Below are positions 60,301-64,000 of a stretch of DNA of 64,000 nucleotides, in pieces. The stretch lies in contig OW121743.1 of assembly GCA_933228675.1 (NCBI GenBank), forward strand, positions 53,176,328 to 53,240,327, written 5' to 3'. The position numbers and the translations under genes are program-made. Each line of letters begins with the position of its first letter. Within the stretch, counting starts at the first letter, position 1. The DNA comes from Stomorhina lunata. Taxonomy: Eukaryota; Arthropoda; Insecta; Diptera; Rhiniidae. A model generated the notes under the pieces. It did not search any database and was not told where the DNA came from. It worked only from the letters and a program-made list of their open reading frames with translations.

Positions 60301-60935
60301 AATTTTTTACAAAAAAAATTTTTGTATAAAAATTTTTGATAAAAATATTTTCAATAGAAAACTTTTTTGATAAAAAAATTTTCGATAGAAAAATTTTTGA
60401 TAAAAAAAATTTTCTATAGGAAAATTTTTGATAAACAAATTTTCTATAGAAAAATTTTTGATAAAAAAATTTTCTATAGAAAAATTTTTGATAAAAAAAT
60501 TTTCTATAGAAAAATTTTTGATAAAATAATTTTCTATAGAAAAATTTTTGATAAAAAAATTTTCTATAGAAAAATTTTTGATAAAAAAATTTTCTATAGA
60601 AAAATTTTTGATAAAAAAATTTTCTATAGAAAAATTTTTGATAAAAAAATTTTCTATAGAAAAATTTCTTGATAAAAAATTTTCTATAGAAAAATTTCTT
60701 GATAAAAAATTTTCTATAGAAAAATTTCTTGATAAAAAATTTTCTATAGAAAAATTTCTTGATTAAAAATTTTCTATAGACAATTTTTTGATAAAAAATT
60801 TTCTATAGAAAAATTTTTGATAAAAAAATTTTCTATAGAAAAATTTTTGATAAAAAAATTTTCTATAGAAAAATTTTTGATAAAAAAATTTTCCATAGAA
60901 AAATTTTTGATAAAAAAATTTTCTATAGAAATTTT
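57310..60935 (+). repeat. 30-bp satellite array (family S4)
   Basis: About 120 units of AAATTTTTGATAAAAAAATT / TTCTATAGAA. Every junction forms the perfect 20 bp palindrome AAATTTTCTATAGAAAATTT. Short inverted patches (TTTTATCAAAAATTTGTTTA, TTTTTTATAGAAAA) recur at about 58405, 58655, 58880, 59250 and 59812. The last two lie in a block of about 563 bp duplicated in tandem (G of TTTGTTTA at 59266 and 59829). The 30 bp period yields non-genic open frames (KFSIEKFLIK and its complement). Confidence 0.96.
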
Positions 60936-60949
60936 TTTTTTTTTTAATT

Positions 60950-61066
60950 TTCTTAAGAGAAGAATTTCATAAGGATTCAGAATATACTTCAATTTTGGTT
61001 TTTGAGCTAATATTAGGGAAATTACGAACGGAATGACAATCTTTCTCTTGATGGTGAGTATAAAAA
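60950..61066 (-). mobile_element. Helentron/DINE-like family A terminal fragment (A4)
   Basis: GAATTTCATAAGGATTCAGA, TTTTTGAGCTAATATTAGGG, AATTACGAACGGAATGACAA and a degenerate hairpin ending GATGGTGAGTATAAAAA match the end of A2 (8865-8985). It abuts the S4 array directly. Confidence 0.7.
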
Positions 61067-62015
61067 ACTGTTTCTCAATAAAAAGTGATTTTGAAAAATA
61101 TGGTTTATAGACGGTATTGAATATAGACTCTCGATATGTATTACAACGAAAGTTTTAAGCGAAAATTAAAGTTACTTACATTATTCTCTAATATTATGTT
61201 AAATGATATACATTAATCCAATCATTACCTGTAATGACAAGAAAAAAATTATTTATTTATTATTGTGTATAAATCTATAAAATCGTATGTTAATTCTAAA
61301 ATTTAGACATAAACAAGAAAATAAATTGTATTTTGAAATTTTTGGCACAATCGCTAACTGAACAGATGTTACAAATTGTTGCATTAATTCATGGCCTGTC
61401 AACAGACCAGATGCAGCCAAAGTAAAAAATGAAGACAATTTTTTATAAATGTTACAAAAAATGGAATTCACAAAGTGAAGTATGTCTTAAGGTTGTAATT
61501 TTTTTTGTATATCAGACAAATCGGAATCTAACTTATTTGGTATGATTCTTTTTAATGTTGTAAACCTACAACATTATAACATCTAAGCAGGGTCTGTGAA
61601 TCCCCTTAATATCTATTTAAAGACTCTTACAAAAAATAAAAACTTTTCAAGACCAAGACAACAAAAAAATCGAAATTGAATATTCATTAAGTTCATGTCA
61701 TTTTAAATACCTTTAGCAACCGATAAAACAAAATGTAAGAAACAACTTAACTAAATTTGAAAACGAAATAAATATATATTTATATTCTTTGACATTTGGT
61801 ATCTTTCCCAAGGACGCCGAATACTCTTGTACCTGGTGGTACTTGAAAAAAAAAAATTTGTACAAAAAAAAATGATACTGTAAAAACATTTAATGAATGA
61901 AACTACTTAAATGTCAAAAAAAAAAGAAAAAAAAAAGAAAAATGAAAGCAAAAGGTAAAAGCAGTTGAGACAGACAGAAAATAAATTTCTATTTGACAGG
62001 AACGAGTAAATTTAA
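61067..62015. other. AT-rich intergenic sequence, no gene recognised
   Basis: A 72-codon minus-strand frame (61253-61471) lacks recognisable domains. I do not call it. Confidence 0.45.
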
Positions 62016-62018
62016 TAA

Positions 62019-63262
62019 CACAGGGCAACAGCAAAAATATGCTCAAGTAACCACTATATACATTTGATGTATCATGGCTACCTTAGAACAAAAATGGTAA
62101 AATTTTTAAATTCTATGGATAGGTTTTTTTTAATTTATTTTTTTTTTTTTTTTTTGTAAAATTGCAATTTTTTAGACACTTTTTCACATAATTAATGATA
62201 ACTCAGAAACTAATAATCGGATATTATAAATCAGAAAAATTAAAATTTACATAGCCTTTGTCTTTCGTCTATATATCGCGTTTCAATCGGATCAATAGTA
62301 TCAGAGTTATAATAAAAAATTTAAGAAAAAAATATATTTTTTACGTAAAAATGGCAAAAATTTTTGTTTTAAAAAAATCATGAAAAATAGAAAACGCCAA
62401 AAAAAAACTTATTCACAATTAAGTGAATGGCCAGTAAAAATTGTAATAACTCGAAAACTGTTTAACCGATTTTAAAGACATGTAGCTTATTGGAAATTAT
62501 TGCGTTTGCACTAAGAACCAGAATCCACGTTTTTGCAAAAGGGGGAATAAATAGCTTTAATTTTGCAAAAACTGAAAATTTGTCAATTTTTCTCGATTTA
62601 AACGCTATTTTTTCAGATTTGGGGCCTATGCGCTACATGTTAACGTCGTCCAATTCGACTACAATTTTGTGGGTGGAAGTTTCTCACCAAATCTCACAAT
62701 AATCCGACATGCACCCCTTGAAATTGGAAAATTTAATTTTTTCATACATTTGAAAACCCGCTATAAATTCACTAAATTGTGAATAAATTCGAAAAAAATC
62801 AATCGATTTTTATGGTCGATATCTCATTTTGTTGCTATTATATGTCGCTATGCGATAAAATAATAAATCTGGAAGTTTTATGCCGTTTTCGATTTTTCAT
62901 GATTTTTTTAAAACGAAAATTTTTGCCATTTTTATGTGAAAAATATATTTTTTTCTTAAGTTTTTTATTATAACTCCGATACTATTGATCCAATTGAAAC
63001 GCGATATATAGACGAATTAAAGGCTATGTAAATCTTAATTTTTCTGATTTTATTTTAATAACATCGGACTAGTAGTTTTTAAGTTATCATTAATTATTTG
63101 AAGAAATGTCAAAAAAAAATTGCAATTTAAAAAAAAAAATTTTTAAATCTATCCATAGAATTTAAAAATGTTACCATTTTTGTACAAAGATAGTCATGAT
63201 ACATCAAAATTGTATAGTGGTTTTAAGAGTACATGAAATTTTTTTTATTTTGTTGTGCTGTG
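62019..63262. mobile_element. Foldback MITE with TAA target duplication (PIF/Harbinger-like), copy 2
   Basis: Same family as 23912-25191, near-identical across most of its length including the centre (CTTATTCACAATTAAGTGAA, GCACTAAGAACCAGAATCCA, GGGGCCTATGCGCTAC). Ends CACAGGGCAACAGC and GTGCTGTG are flanked by exact TAA at 62016-62018 and 63263-63265. It lacks about 35 bp relative to copy 1 near 62763. Confidence 0.75.
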
Positions 63263-63265
63263 TAA

Positions 63266-63778
63266 TGTTTAGGTTGTATTTATATACTTAAAGTAAACTT
63301 AACTTTGCAATAATTTTGGCTGTCAATTTTTCTTCTGTCTGAAATGGTTCATTAAAAACCATGAAGAAGCGAAAAATAAACCAAAAACATTAAAATTTAA
63401 AGAAAAGAAGCATGTTCTTAAAAATAAAAGTTTTAAGTTTGTTATTTAATGAAGACTAACAAACAAATATATAGTAAAGTTTTCTTTAAAATATACATAT
63501 GTCAAATTTGACATCTAAATATTTGACATTTGAATATTTGTAAACACTTGGAAACAAAAAATTCCGAAATATTTTTAGGAAATGTCAAAACAAAACGAGT
63601 TGATTTTTTATATTTAAAGTGTTTTAAAAACTAAGAAATTTTTAAATTTTAGCAAAAATGTTGTGACCTATTTTCTTTAAATAGATTATATGTATCTACA
63701 ATATTGGCAGAAATAAATGTCTACAAATGCTAAATCAATATGTGCCTATAAATCAATAATTTCATTATTTATTGGTTC
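63266..63778. other. AT-rich intergenic sequence, no gene seen
   Basis: Contains clustered direct repeats of ATTTGACAT and AATATTTG near 63500-63540; no gene recognised. Confidence 0.4.
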
Positions 63779-64000
63779 AACGGGGGACTAATGGGAAAAT
63801 GAAGCGAATTAACAGCCAGTCCTTTTCAGCACCACACTCTGTCCACCCGGACTTGGTATCCCATGTTACGCTAACGTGACCCTGATGACCGACCGAGAGC
63901 GAGACAGAGCTCGCAATATTACAAAAGCCCAATGTTATGCACCCAACAGATGTTTCTGAATTAACAACTAAACAACTTTTACGATCTCCTCCATACAGAG
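63779..64000 (-). other. GC-richer patch with an open minus-strand frame running off the window
   Basis: The composition jumps at about 63780. The minus strand is open for about 73 codons from the window edge to a stop at 63779-63781 (contains SVSLSVGHQGHVSVTWDTKS). I do not recognise the sequence. It could be a partial exon, part of a transposon or chance. The plus strand is also open for about 30 codons. Confidence 0.2.

Noticed and set aside
57345..60992. Numerous 70-185 codon frames rich in KFSIEKFLIK or NFFYQKFFYRK
   Set aside because: Products of the 30 bp S4 satellite in several frames; no non-repeat residues.

Overview
The window is AT-rich, repeat-dominated DNA from an insect, most likely a calyptrate fly (blowfly, house fly or tsetse relatives). 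The evidence is the combination of (GTCY)n-bearing dispersed elements with subterminal hairpins, tRNA-derived SINEs with A and B boxes, Tc1/mariner, hAT-like and RTE-like remnants, and long A/T satellite arrays. I found no convincing host protein-coding gene in 64 kb. The only long frames with protein-family signatures are a Tc1-like transposase and a non-LTR reverse transcriptase, and both are broken. The region reads as a gene-poor, heterochromatin-like block or a very large intron.

Satellites cover close to 20 kb in five places: 1-2709 (31 bp unit), 10965-15131 (31/32 bp), 26011-28635 (31 bp), 49736-56045 (29/30 bp, with a 200 bp assembly gap) and 57310-60935 (30 bp). All are variations on one plan: a short A/T palindrome joined to a second palindrome centred on TATAG or CCTAT..ATAGG, in a unit close to three helical turns. 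Two arrays switch orientation internally, and several carry higher-order duplications (770 bp; about 1278 bp; about 563 bp). The 200+ codon frames in these arrays arise because a 30 bp unit is ten codons without stops. They are not genes.

Between the arrays lie nested transposons. A Helentron/DINE-like group is present in three forms (called here A, B and C). Each has one end with a TATACCC..GGGTATA hairpin, the other end with a stem-loop followed by ..CTTACTTGT, and an internal (GTCC/GTCT)n tract. One C copy (18253-20692) sits in a decayed mariner, and an unoccupied paralogous site at 21165-21190 shows insertion at TT without a usual target duplication. Three foldback elements have exact 3 bp TTA/TAA duplications (23912-25191, 31669-35204, 62019-63262), which suggests PIF/Harbinger-type mobilisation. 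A hAT-like element (38863-41705) has an exact 8 bp duplication and holds a smaller MITE and a 5'-truncated RTE-like LINE.

The 41.9-48.2 kb block is the most rearranged. It has a tandemly duplicated TIR element carrying tRNA-like sequences, a 1.3 kb Tc1-like transposon whose two flanks come from different repeats, and a 480 bp segment present twice, with a different Helentron-like family inserted at the same position in each copy.
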